A DNA stretch of 64,000 bases from Rapana venosa (Eukaryota; Mollusca; Gastropoda; Neogastropoda; Muricidae): NCBI GenBank assembly GCA_028751875.1, contig CM054153.1:7458150-7522149 (forward strand). Direction: 5' to 3'. The notes beneath the pieces were generated by a model, which had not been told where the DNA came from, searched no databases, and saw only the letters and a program-made list of their open reading frames with translations. Positions 47,553 through 60,271 of this stretch are shown here, in pieces. The translations under genes were made by a program, and so were the position numbers. The first letter of the stretch is position 1. Each line of letters starts with the position of its first letter.

Positions 47553-50500
47553 ATATAAATATATAAGAACAATATAAATGAAATCCACAAAAATAAAGTA
47601 TGTCCTACAACAAAGCATAACTTAAATTCCTAGCACTCCAAAAAGTTCTTCTCCCCCCCCCCCACCCCCCCAAAATTCATACACATGGTAATGGAAAACA
47701 CGAATGGCTTTATTAGAACTACAACCTGATCAAACAGAGCACGCCATGTTGACAATAAAATGGATGGACATCACTCACCTTCCACCTCGCATGCCTCCTC
47801 TCATGGGGGGCACAGGGGCCACAGACCCACGGGGCAAGCCTTTGCTGCTGCGAGACTCCGAGGAAATGAATCCACCATACTCGGGGGCCGCAAATTCGTC
47901 AAAGTAGGTGGGGTCGTACGGTTGGATAGGGCCTTTGGGTGGAGCCTGGCAAGAAACCTGATAGTTTTAGATTACATGCATAACATTCAGGAGAAGGGGA
48001 GTCATTTACAACACACTCCAATCCTTCAAGACAGAACTCTGCCTTTTTTCCCCCTTCTAGAATTTTAATCCTAAAATTCAAAGAGAAAGGCTTCCATAGT
48101 GGGTCTGTGCATTTCTCCTAAATAATTAAAAACTCAAAATGCATGCTTCAATCAATAACTTGAGTGTACTGTTTGCGATGCTTTCTTCTGATCAATAAAG
48201 TAAATCAACCCCTAGGCTGCTTCTGCAGCAAGGTAATGTGTCAGCTCTTGTAAACTTCGCTACCATAGCCACTACACAAATAGTCACTGACCTGTCTACA
48301 TTCTTAACCCTAGTGGCGCGGTTCCCGGAATATTCCGGGAAAGGCGGGTCTAGGCTGTGTGGCGGATCCCGGAATATTCCGGGATGACGTGGGTGGTCAT
48401 AGTTGAAAGCTTACTTTCGCTTTCAAAGGTCAGCCAATGAATGTTAAGGCCGTTGTAGGCCCGCAGAAAGGGGTGAAGGTCGTTTGACACACACAAGCAA
48501 CGAAGAATCTGATTGGTTAAGAGTGTATTTTTTTTTTTTTCCGGACCAGCCGAGATCGTCTTCAACAAAAATGGCGGCCAGCGTTTGCACTAGAATTTCT
48601 TCAAGCGTTTTTCGAGCTTTTTTACAAAATTGACAGCGAGGAGGAGTTTTAGAGGCTGGATTTGGTTGAAATAAACAATGAGAGAGACGATGAGGTAAGG
48701 ATTGTGGAATATTTTTGAAAAACTTGGTAAAAATCGATCGCGATCGGACTGAATCGAGCGGTGCTAGTTTTGCTGGATGGACTTTTTCGCTACTCGGCGA
48801 TTTCGACGTCACAGATTGTTTTACTTTATTTTGACGCAACGAGGCTTTGAAATAACTGTTGTGGAGTCAAATCGCTATGCTGCTGAGTACTTTGCATCAC
48901 ATGAAATCAAGCGATCTTTGTATTTTTGTCATAGAAAGCCACCACTTCGCACATTCCGCCATGACGGTCGCGATGGCGTCGATCCTGTCACTGAACTTTT
49001 CCGAGTATTTGGTGACCGATAAAGCGATACAAACTCCTTATTTTTTGAAAACTAATGTCAAGAAATAGTGTTTACCTAATCATAACATTTATGCACCGCA
49101 AGAACTTTGCTTATCGTGTTAAAATCGATCCGGGGCCCTGACAGTGGAACAGTGATCGGTAGTGCGAACATGATTTTTTTTTTTTGATTTTTTTTTACAT
49201 AATCATAAACACTACACACTATTATAAAATTATACTCATTTAAAAGCATATTATCTCTTCTTTCCAGTGATCTATAGCTTAACACATTTAATTCAGTTTT
49301 ATATATCAATATCAAGGGTTGTTTGAGCCCACCATGCTCCAAAACAATGCTGGCCAATGTTAATTCAGCCAATAGAAGTGAGGCTTGTTGCTGTTTATTT
49401 AGCGCTACTAGGGTTAATAATAAAAATGGGAAAACTTCAACTGTTTCACTCGATTTCAGAGAGAAAAAAAGAGTGCAGCAGCAAAGTCCACAGAACACGA
49501 ACCCCCCCCCCAAAAGCTAACATTTTAAATGCATTACACTTTTTTGTATTCCCAATTTTTATCTGGCCACCACTCTTTCATTTGAACTTTGATATGAAAT
49601 GAGTAAAACTTATTTCCTTTAAAAGGACAATATATAATTTATAGCTATGCGATGGTAACATACAAGAAAACAGGCTGTCAAGTCTTTTATTAGCCATTTT
49701 TCTCCTGGTAAGTTCCAGAGACAAACTATTTCTGACTGGAGAAGTTTATACATGTATACATCCTATAATATGCAAAACACATAGACCCCATAACATGTAA
49801 TCTAACATAAAGCTGAACAAGTTGGACATAAGTCTTTACTCTAGCATTTTCCTGGTCGTTCATGATAAAGAGAGAAAAGAGCACCGACCAACTGGAGAAA
49901 GTTCACTCGACATGCTGTAACACGTGACCTTAACATAAAAGGAATACAAGCTAGAAAGTATTTTTTTAAAACAATTTTTCTAGCGGTAAATGATAAACAG
50001 AGAAAACACTAACTGGAGGGTGGACAGGATAGCCTGGTGGTTAGAGTGATGCATTCATGATCTGCTGACCTGGGTTCAAATCTCGTTCAATAGGATTTTT
50101 CCTCTGGAGTTAACATTAGTGCCAACTCCACTCTCCCCAAAAGTCCTTCAGATGAGACTATAAACTGAGGCTCCATGTGCGAACACACGCAGACCATCTT
50201 GCGCACACGTTAAAACCTGTTCCGCTTTTTGGAAGAGTAGGCCATTGTGCGCCAGTGGGAACAGATGATAAAATTTACAAAACAAGCTGGGACTGGATGT
50301 CCTTATTCCATTATCCTCAAAAGAATAAAAGAAAAGACAATTGCACACATACATCCTATAATTCACAATCTGATCACGGTCTCTTTTCAACCCACTTTCC
50401 GGTGGTTAATTCTATGAAGACAACATCAACAAAGACAGTAGTAGTGGTAGTCGGTTCTATTCAACAAAGAGAAAGAAGCACTGACCGACTGAAGAAGTTC

Positions 50501-53500
50501 GATGATTTCTTCCACACAGCCCACCACTACTTTGCGTTTGCCAGAGATGCCCACAACACGGTCTGTAGAGTTGGGGCAGCATGTGCTGTACACCTTGATG
50601 CCTGCACCTGTTTTCTGCAAGTCAGACAAATCTAATTCCTGTATCAAACCTATATCAACAACGATGACCAAATTCCTTCTCTGGAATTACTCCTTACCGG
50701 CAAAGAGAAAGGGAAGAGATCTTTGTGTTCGTTCACGATTCAATTATGCATTTAAGGGGGAAAATATAAGGAAATAATGATCAACAAACATAAAATTTTA
50801 TCATGAAACATATTTGTTGATCTTGCTTACTTTCACACAAACATGCAGAAAAATACTTCAGTCCTGATGAAGTCTGAGACTAATTTCCACACCTGCAAAA
50901 TATGCATGCACGAACTGTTAGAGCTTGTGCCTTACCTCTCGGAGTTCCTTGACTTTGAAGCCGGCACGACCAATGATGCAGCCAGCTTGGCTTTGGTGCA
51001 CTATCATGCGAATCTCACAGTCGAATTCCCCATGTTTGTTCTTGTACTGCAATTCAGGCTACAAATTCACATCAGCACACATGCAAAAGCAGCAAAAAAG
51101 AGAAAAAAGGACAAACAACAACAACACCACCCCCCTCCCTTCCCACTTTCCAATTTGGTCCAGTAAAAGACCTGCTACACAGAACATCCCAATTATTTAA
51201 TAATTTTTTTTATAGGAAAGGATGCTCAGTGTAACCCATCTAAAATTCATTAGAACAGTGCTATTATCATTCTCACTGACCACCATGTAATAAAGACAAA
51301 ATTATTAGATTCAGTTAGTATTTATCTCCTGTTCTCATGACATGTGCCCCTCTACTCCTGTGCCTGATGTAAGTTCCAAGCATATTCCTGTGTGTGGGTA
51401 ATTCATGAATGATTGCCAACGACAAGTGCCTGATGTAAGTTCCAAGCATATTCCTTAGTGTGTGGGTAATTCATGAATGATTGCCAACCATAAGTGCCTG
51501 ATGTAAGTTCCAAGCATATTCCTTAGTGTGTGGGTAATTCATGAATGATTGCCAACGACAAGTGCCTGATGTAAGTTCCAAGCATATTCCTTAGTGTGTG
51601 GGTAATTCATGAATGATTGCCAACCATAAGTGCCTGATGTAAGTTCCAAGTATACTCCTTAGTGTGTGGGTAATTCATGAATGATTGCCAACCATAAGTG
51701 CCTGATGTAAGTTCCAAGCATATTCCTTAGTGCCTGATGTAAGTTCCAAGCATATTCCTTAGTGTGTGGGTAATTCATGAATGATTGCCAACGATAAGTG
51801 CCTGATGTAAGTTCCAAGCATATTCCTTAGTGCCTGATGTAAGTTCCAAGCATATTCCTTAGTGTGTGGGTAATTCATAAATGATTGCCAACGACAAGTG
51901 CCTGATGTAAGTTCAAGCATATTCCTTAGTGCCTGATGTAAGTTCCAAGCATATTCCTTAGTGTGTGGGTAATTCATGAATGATTGCCAACCATAAGTGC
52001 CTGATGTAAGTTCCAAGCATATTCCTTGGAGTGTGTTCATTCATGAACGACTGCTAACAAATGCCTGATGTAAGTTTGTTTTTTTAAATTCCTTAAGAGT
52101 GTGCACAATTCATACATGACTGCAAATGACAGGTAGCTCAATTGAGAGGACCTCACAACAAGGCCAGAAAGACAACTGAACTGTAAGAACTTTAAAAAAA
52201 ATTAAATCATGAAAGAGCAAAAACAAATTCTAAATTAGGATCAATATCAATATGACCGAATGCTACATATATGAAACAGTCATGTCATACTTAACGGTAC
52301 AAAGGTTCAATTAACAAAACATTCTGCCTTATTACCAGTAAAACAGACCATTTCATAATCTCTCCTTGCTATTCCCAGGGAAACAACTGCAGTCCCACCA
52401 CTGAAACTTTCATGCAGTGTGTCTTGGGCAAGTCGTATCTGGTGAAAATCACTACAATATCTATTTTTCCCAAATGCTAAGATCCCAAGATGGGGACTGA
52501 AAGCTTATAAAGCTGACCCCAGTTTCTCCTCATTCCTAACCTTATTTATATACTTCCCTCATTGATTCTAATTAGGTGTTCATTATTTTAAAATAAATCA
52601 ACTACACAACGTCAACACCCACCCGCGCTCACACACGTTCAAAAAGGAGGCTAGAGGCATAAATTGGCCACTGTAACCAATACGTGTCACTATCTTCAAG
52701 ATTACATCTTACAAATTTTGAAAATACTTTGCCAAGGGGCAAATTTAAAATAAAAAATCCTGATATATATATATCAGTGTATTTATGTAACAAAATCAAA
52801 AGAAAATTTAATCACATGGTATTACACCATTTACTGAGGGGCAGGATATCCCAGTGGTTACAGCATTGTGCTCTTGATCTGACAGCCTCGAATCATGTCA
52901 CCACTGAGGCACCCAATGGAGTAAGCATCAGTACCGACTCCACTCCCCCACAGTCCTTTGGATGAAACTATAAACCGAGATCCCATAAGAGAATGCATGC
53001 AGATATGCACATATTAAAACCCATTCCTCCTTTCAAAAAAAAGGCTACTGCATGCCGGAGGGACGGATGAACAAAATCTTTACAAAAAATAAAATTAAAA
53101 AAAACATAAAGCTTACTGGTATGGTAGGCAAAAACAGTCGCATACACAAAAATCTCCCCATCCATTGGCAAACCTCACAGCTCTAGCTGAGAAACTGGAG
53201 GACACTCCAACCCCCCTTCCCCCACAAACCAAACCCCTGATTTATCATTTATTTATTTATTTTATTTATTTATTCTTTTATATCGAGGATAATGGAATAA
53301 GCACTCATGCGCTTTTTTACATCCAGTCCCCGTGTGTATGCGGTTTTGTAAATTCTGTCATCTGTTTCCACCGGCACACAATGGCCTACTCTTCCGAAAA
53401 GCGGAACAGGATTTAACGTGTGCGCAAGATGTTCTGCATGCGTTCGAACATGGAGCCTCGGTTTATAGTCTCATCCGAAGGACTTTGACATTCAGTTTGA

Positions 53501-56500
53501 TTTTTTTGTCATACACTTGATATCCTTGATCACACCTTTCTGATGAGACAGAAACAGACAAGACACATACAGACACAGAGAATATGAGTATGTGTGTGTG
53601 TACATGTGTACGTGTGTGTGTGTGTGTGTGTGCGCGTGTGTGTGTGTGTGTGAGATACAGTACATGTGTCTGACTACATGCATATTTATGTGACCATATC
53701 CACATGCATGAGGTGTATCTGAGAGAACATATGTCCATCTGGGGCGACTGCACAAGGCATGTTTTGAGTTAGCGAGAGGGTGGTTGTGCATGAACGTGTG
53801 TGTGTGCATGTGATGTGATGAGTAAAACTCCTGAATGCATTCTGTACCTGTTGATTGCTGACACTCACATCTTCCAAGCTGGGGATGATATCCAGCAACA
53901 CTTCCAGCACTGTGCCCAGTTCTGCACTCACTGTCAGAATGCTGCACATCCACATACACTCCTGTCACCTTCACAACGACTCAGCTTCTAAGTGAACATC
54001 TACTACAAACTGTCTACCCACCCACCCTCCTCCCAAATATATTTATCTTCTTTCGATGCATTATTTGCATGATCCTGTACTCTTCCTGAACTTCATCTAC
54101 ACATACATACAACAAAATCACCAGATTTCATTCCCAGTTCAAGAGCAACAACAAAATGACTATAGAATTGTGTATCAAGAAATCTAAAATGGTATGCTAT
54201 ATTCAATTCAAATATAGACGTCTTCTTTCATGTAAATGACAGCAAAAAGATTATCCTACCAGTTTTGCTTCTTTTTTTTTTTATAAATATTTTCTTCTCT
54301 TTTAATTCCGAATATTTTAGAAACTGTAGCAGCAACCAAACAAGAAACCTCTCTGCATGACAACACACAAAATGATAAAAGAGTATTTGAAACAAACAGC
54401 CAAAGTTAAAAGTAACTACTGACTTACTCCATGTCATGATCTTTCAGGTATTCATGACAAACATGTACTTGATGAAAACAAATTAGATCTACCGGCTGCC
54501 AAGGCCCAGTGGTTAGCACATTTGGTTCTTGGCTGGAGGAAGTCCCATAGGAGTCCTAGGGATTTTCAGACTGAGAGGCTCCTGCCCAGAGGTTGGTTTG
54601 TTTGTTGGTTTTTTTTAAAATGGGCTCCTTAGGAAGATTGGGATCACACTGTTAAGCATCATCCCCTTGGCGAGTTTGAGACTGTTATTCAAATTACATC
54701 ACCAAACACAGCAGATGCCTGTCTCTCTCAGTCCTGGTTGATGATGAGATGTGTTGTCATCAGAAAATGTACAGCACAGCCAAGTCACATAGTCTCCAAG
54801 CTGTAGCACCTCTATAGCATCATTTTTACACCATCCACATCACCACTGGTGGCCATGCAATGAAAGGAAATCTCTGATTCAGTGGCCCTGGACATTCTGG
54901 CTTCATGGGACCTTGGTTTCCCCAAGCCCGAGGAAGTTCATGGAGAAGGTCGCTGACGAGACAGACGCTGGGGTGGTCACAACCCCTGGTTGGTGTCTCC
55001 ATTGCTCTGGCTCCGAGACAGAGCTGTCACTGTCACCAGGAGGGGACTTAGTAGGTGATGTCCTCCACACTGGCTCAGAGCCAGCGCCAAAAAAGTGGTC
55101 AAGAAGCAGTGTGGGGGGTGGAGGAAGAAGTATCATTCTAACAGGTGGCTTCAAGGTGGCCTAACACCGATACCCTCCCTGTGGACTTCTGACCCCGAGG
55201 GTACAACATGGGGAATACAGGCACCGCTGGGGCGGAGAGACTGTAACCAGCGGCAATGGAACAGTAGTACTGTAGTGTCACAGCAGATGCAGCCACCCAG
55301 CCCCCACCCCCCCCAAAAAAGCAACCCACCTTATCTTTTATTTCAGGAATCCTCCCTCACCTGTACCTGACACTAAGAATTTTTTTAAAACCAACATAGT
55401 ACAGCAAAAAATGTTGTACCAGGGGAGCAAATCAAAAAGTCAGAGCAGGCACGTGAAACAAACTACTATAAACCTAGTAACTTTATCTGTATTTTTTCCC
55501 TTCCTTTTTGAGTAATCTTTATTTCAAAAAGTATCTATTTCATAAATGAAAAAAATGTATTGAAAAAACCCCCAAACCCTCTTATAGAATGTAAGCAAAA
55601 AATTACATTCAAAGTGACTGCACACGATTTTCTTTCTCTTTTATTGTGTGGTTGTTTTTGTTATTCACGCAAACTAGCTTATCATCAATTCAGAAAACCT
55701 CTTAAACCAAAAGTGTGCGGGTGAGCGTGCATGAGAGAGAGAGAGAGATTGATTATCTGCATGTCTGTCTCAATACAATACTCCTGTACAATTAGGCATG
55801 ATCATATCTGTCCTGCACATCAAATACTGTTTCTGTTCATGTATCCTAAGCTTGAAACTTCTTTCCCTCCCTGTGGTACCAACAACAGAATTTAAAAAAA
55901 GATTAAGACAAGTCACATTGGATACTGCTCATAAAGATCCTAGCAAAAGCAATATTCTCCCTTTGTAATTTCTGCCAAATTTTACTGTCACAGCAAGTCA
56001 TATGGTAGGTAACAAGGCATCTTTTACATGGGCAAATCTGGCCAAACATGGATCGTTTCATTCAAATTAGCTGAAGCAGTCTGAACAAGGTATTGGGATC
56101 AGGTTTCATAACAATCAGCAATATGGCAATGCCCTAGAGGGGAGAGGAATAGCTAAACTATGGCAATACACTAAAATGGGTCATACCGTTCAGGGCCGCT
56201 GCTATCAGGTACTGTAACACTTGCTTTGAACTGCATCGTGGACAGGAGGACGATCCAGGGTCAGGGGCAACAGGGTCAAGGCCATTGGGACGGACGAATG
56301 GACGGACCAGAGAGTGGGGTATCGGAAGAATATGGACCATTGTCATATTTACATAGGAACAAATATAAACAAGTGGTGAGGCAATGCTTTCAAATAAGGA
56401 GCCATCTTCAAGCGAAGCGAAGGACATGTTCTCATAAACACATATACAGTACAAAGACATTCACACTGTGGGCATCTCATCTGGGAGAAACAGTGATCTT

Positions 56501-59500
56501 CATTAGTTATAAGCTTCAAAGCTTATCAGCAGGATCAGGGCCTTTGTCTGGAAAAGGAAAGGATCATTAGGGTGAGAATGGATGGATTTCCTGGATGATT
56601 TTTGAAACTTCCCTCTTTGTATTATATAGCACAAAAGCATGGGGCACTTGTGTTCATTCTTCACGTTACAAGTTATGACTTAAAACATCATAACACTATC
56701 TGCTTAATTAATCTCAGTTCTGGAAGGAAGCCAGCTGACTGCTCACAGAAATGAGTAAGCTTGCAACTTGCTGACAGGCACTGGCATCCAGCATGGAAAA
56801 GGAAAGGTGCTGTCTTAACCACTACCAAAACCCGATCTTCCAAGCAAGTGAAAGTGATTTAAAATATTGTAGGCAAAATCTGAAATCTCCAGCAATGCAA
56901 ATGGCATATCTGCAGATCACAGCACTGCCCGTTCTCTATACCCTACCGGCATTCCAATAAAGACAGTCCTCCATTTCTTTGGAAGGAAAAAAAAGCTTTG
57001 GAAACTGGCACCTTCCCATGCTGTTGTGCTGACTAAAACCAACCAAAAAAGCCTCATCAAAAACAAAAGGAGAGGGGAAAATATCAGAGGGGAACCAAAA
57101 AAAACCCTCTAACCAATGCTAACGCTGATGATGTGATATGAAACACGGATTATGAGAATCATGGGACAGGGAAATGGAGTTTATGGCACATTTCCACACA
57201 ACAGTACACAAAGACATAGAGGGGGGCAGGACCCCTGGCCAGACCGTGGAGAATACAAGACCCCTGGAGCCTTGGACCGGGCAATGGGCTGGAGTGAGGA
57301 CCTTGTGGTGTGGAGAGAGGCATCTGGAGGAGTCTCAGACAAAACTTCATCGGGGTTATAGATAATAATAAATACAGGACCAGACAGTAAAACTGGACTG
57401 GAACGGAGCGGACTGGACCAAGGACAGGACTTAGGACATGGACAGGTCTCACTCGCGACTATCTTCCATCGCATTCAGGAATGATATCAAGTCAGATGAC
57501 GCATATATTGTTCTACACTGCATACATATCGAATTTTCCCAGAAAGATCGTATTCAAACAGTGAATCAAGTTAAATGACACAATGTCTGTTTCTCTTGCT
57601 TACTTTTTGTTTTCTTTCAATGAAGGAAAAAACTTTAAAAAATGTGATAAAGAGTCATTAGACAAAAGCAGGTTTTCTATAAGTTGTTTTTTTAAAAAAC
57701 ATCTGCACTTTTTTCCTTCTCTTTTTAAAACTTCTGGAGTCATTAATATATTTTACAAAAATGCAGCTATCAAAGATGAGAACTTATAAAAACCTTTCCA
57801 TGATAAACTTTTGGAGTCATTAATATATTTTACAAAAATGCAGTTATCAAAGATCAGAACTAATAAAAACCTTTCCATGATCACATTATCATGTATGTTT
57901 CTGTCAAAAGCAAATGTTTCAGTGATCATTTTATTTCAGACTCTTTCTCTGTCCTTACTGTTTATTTCTGCCTTAATATTTATTGATAGTAGAACAAAAA
58001 ACAAAAACCCAAAGCAAAAATAGGCTGCTTACATCAGTTCTCAGTCGCTTGATGTTGGTACCTCCTTTGCCAATGATGGCTCCAGCATTCTGAAAACAAA
58101 TACATGTGAAACTGAATATATGATTGAAAATACATTTACAGCACGTGATTCTCATATTATTTTTAACTTGATTTAATACTTTAAAAAATAGACCAGTCTG
58201 ATTTAAGTACTTGCAAACTATGGTGTATAATTAGGATTGTAAGCATACGTTCAGATCTCTCTTCACTTTCCCAATGAACAAAGACTAAGACTTGTCTGCT
58301 TTAAGGAGTCAACTGGCTCCTACCCTAGAAAATTGAGGCAGCAAAACATTTCACGTAGTCCAACCATTTTGAAAAAATCTGCAAAAAAACATAGCTTACG
58401 AAGGAAAACAGATAAGCCAGTTAAAATTAATCTATCATCCAAATCAAAAAATTTTAAAAGAGAAAAAAAACACCTAAAAAATACATTTTAGAAAAGGCCA
58501 TTTTGGCATATACCACTACACAATGAACCAGTACCAAACCCTGTGAAAACAGCATTACTCAATGAAGCATGTTTTTTTTTAAAAAGCCAGTTTTTATTAC
58601 GAAATGCATCCCAAATCAGTTCCCAATGACAGGCAGCCAGAGCGAAAAACTAATAAAATTATCATTTGAGGGCTAAAAAGAAAAGGGAGAAAGTAAAAAA
58701 GTACAAAGTACAAAAAATTATTAAAAAGTGGTGGGGTGGAGGAGAAAATCACTGCATATCACATCCAAGATCATGAAACAAAAAACTAGAACTAATGGCT
58801 ATGATTAACAGACAACAGAAAAATAAATGAAGCACATCACCGACAACCATTAATACTGACACAATTAGGGGTGGGGGGAGAAATAATTAAGCATATTTCC
58901 CAACTACCAGAGTCCACCAATTAGACTCCCACCCAACACCAGAGACACAGTGTGGAGCTGCAGCACACAGGCTGGGGCTGCAGGTGGCGTGATCTCCACT
59001 GATCAGAAAATCAAGGCATGATTCACGCCGCCATGCATGACTGCCACCTCTGATTTGTGGGCCTGCCATCCGCCCGCAGCCGTCTGTGACCGATCAATAC
59101 TACTTTTCTGGCATCTCTCTAATTATCAAGTCCACAGTATGCAAAACTGGCACACAAGCACGCTGGATTCATTATCAGAGTACAGTGCAGAGAAAAATAC
59201 TGTGCGACTAGTGACATTGTGCATGCCTAGTCATTACTGAGATAACTGTCTTAAGATCTGCTCAAAGCAGCCTGAGACTTGTTCAAAGGAGAAGATTTTC
59301 TGGGCAGTCAAGTTTAAAATCCTCTACTTGCTCATTAAAAAGAGGACCATCTCACCATCTGTTCACAGAGTTAAATTTGAAAGAAACTGCTGTAAAATGT
59401 TCCCATTCTGTTTCAGCAGATAAAAACCAGCTCTGTTCAAGGACACAAGGTTCAGCGAGCAGCTACTGATTAGCAAATCTACCTCAAGTTTGATAGCTCC

Positions 59501-59686
59501 TCAACAATCCTCAAATTCATTCAATGCCATCAGTTTAGTCAGATCTGGAACCACTCCTTCCCTACTTAATTCTATCAGTGTTGATGGACCAAACAAACCG
59601 GGAAGGGGGATGGGTTGACATCTGAACCCAGCTCTGCCTACCAATGGACTGAAATAACTGACAGTAACAATGATTTGCTTCGGAAA

Positions 59687-59722
<36 letters not shown>

Positions 59723-60190
59723 GAGAGAAATACAAACTGTCAACATCAGGGACACAAGGTAACAGAACACCTACTGCTACCTGTCAGAAACATGACACCA
59801 GACTCTGCTAGAAGCTTTCATGCCACATTTCAGAATCCTAACAAGGAAAAATAAAGCCTCCAGATTCAATTCCCCTTGTCAAAAGGACATGCTTCAGTGA
59901 AGCACTAAGAGTCTCTTCATTTTCAGCCATTTGAGCTGCACAAATCCCATTCTTCCTCATCAACTTCTGACATCCTGCAGCAGTGGATAGGAAGTCCCAT
60001 TCAGCAAATGTCATGTCAAGATGTGGTAACAAGATTAGTGCAGCAAATGAAATTAACTACAGCTGTGAGTGTGGTGGGAGGATTGTGAAGACATAATCTT
60101 CAATGCAGGCAGACATAATTATATTTTATCAACTCTGTTTTACCATTTTTTAGCACCATCTTTGACAGCTGTCTGTTAAGGTCTGAATAT

Positions 60191-60271
<81 letters not shown>

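Noticed and set aside
49323..49520. Short open frames on both strands at the right end of the piggyBac element
   Set aside because: No motif, and the frames cross the element boundary.
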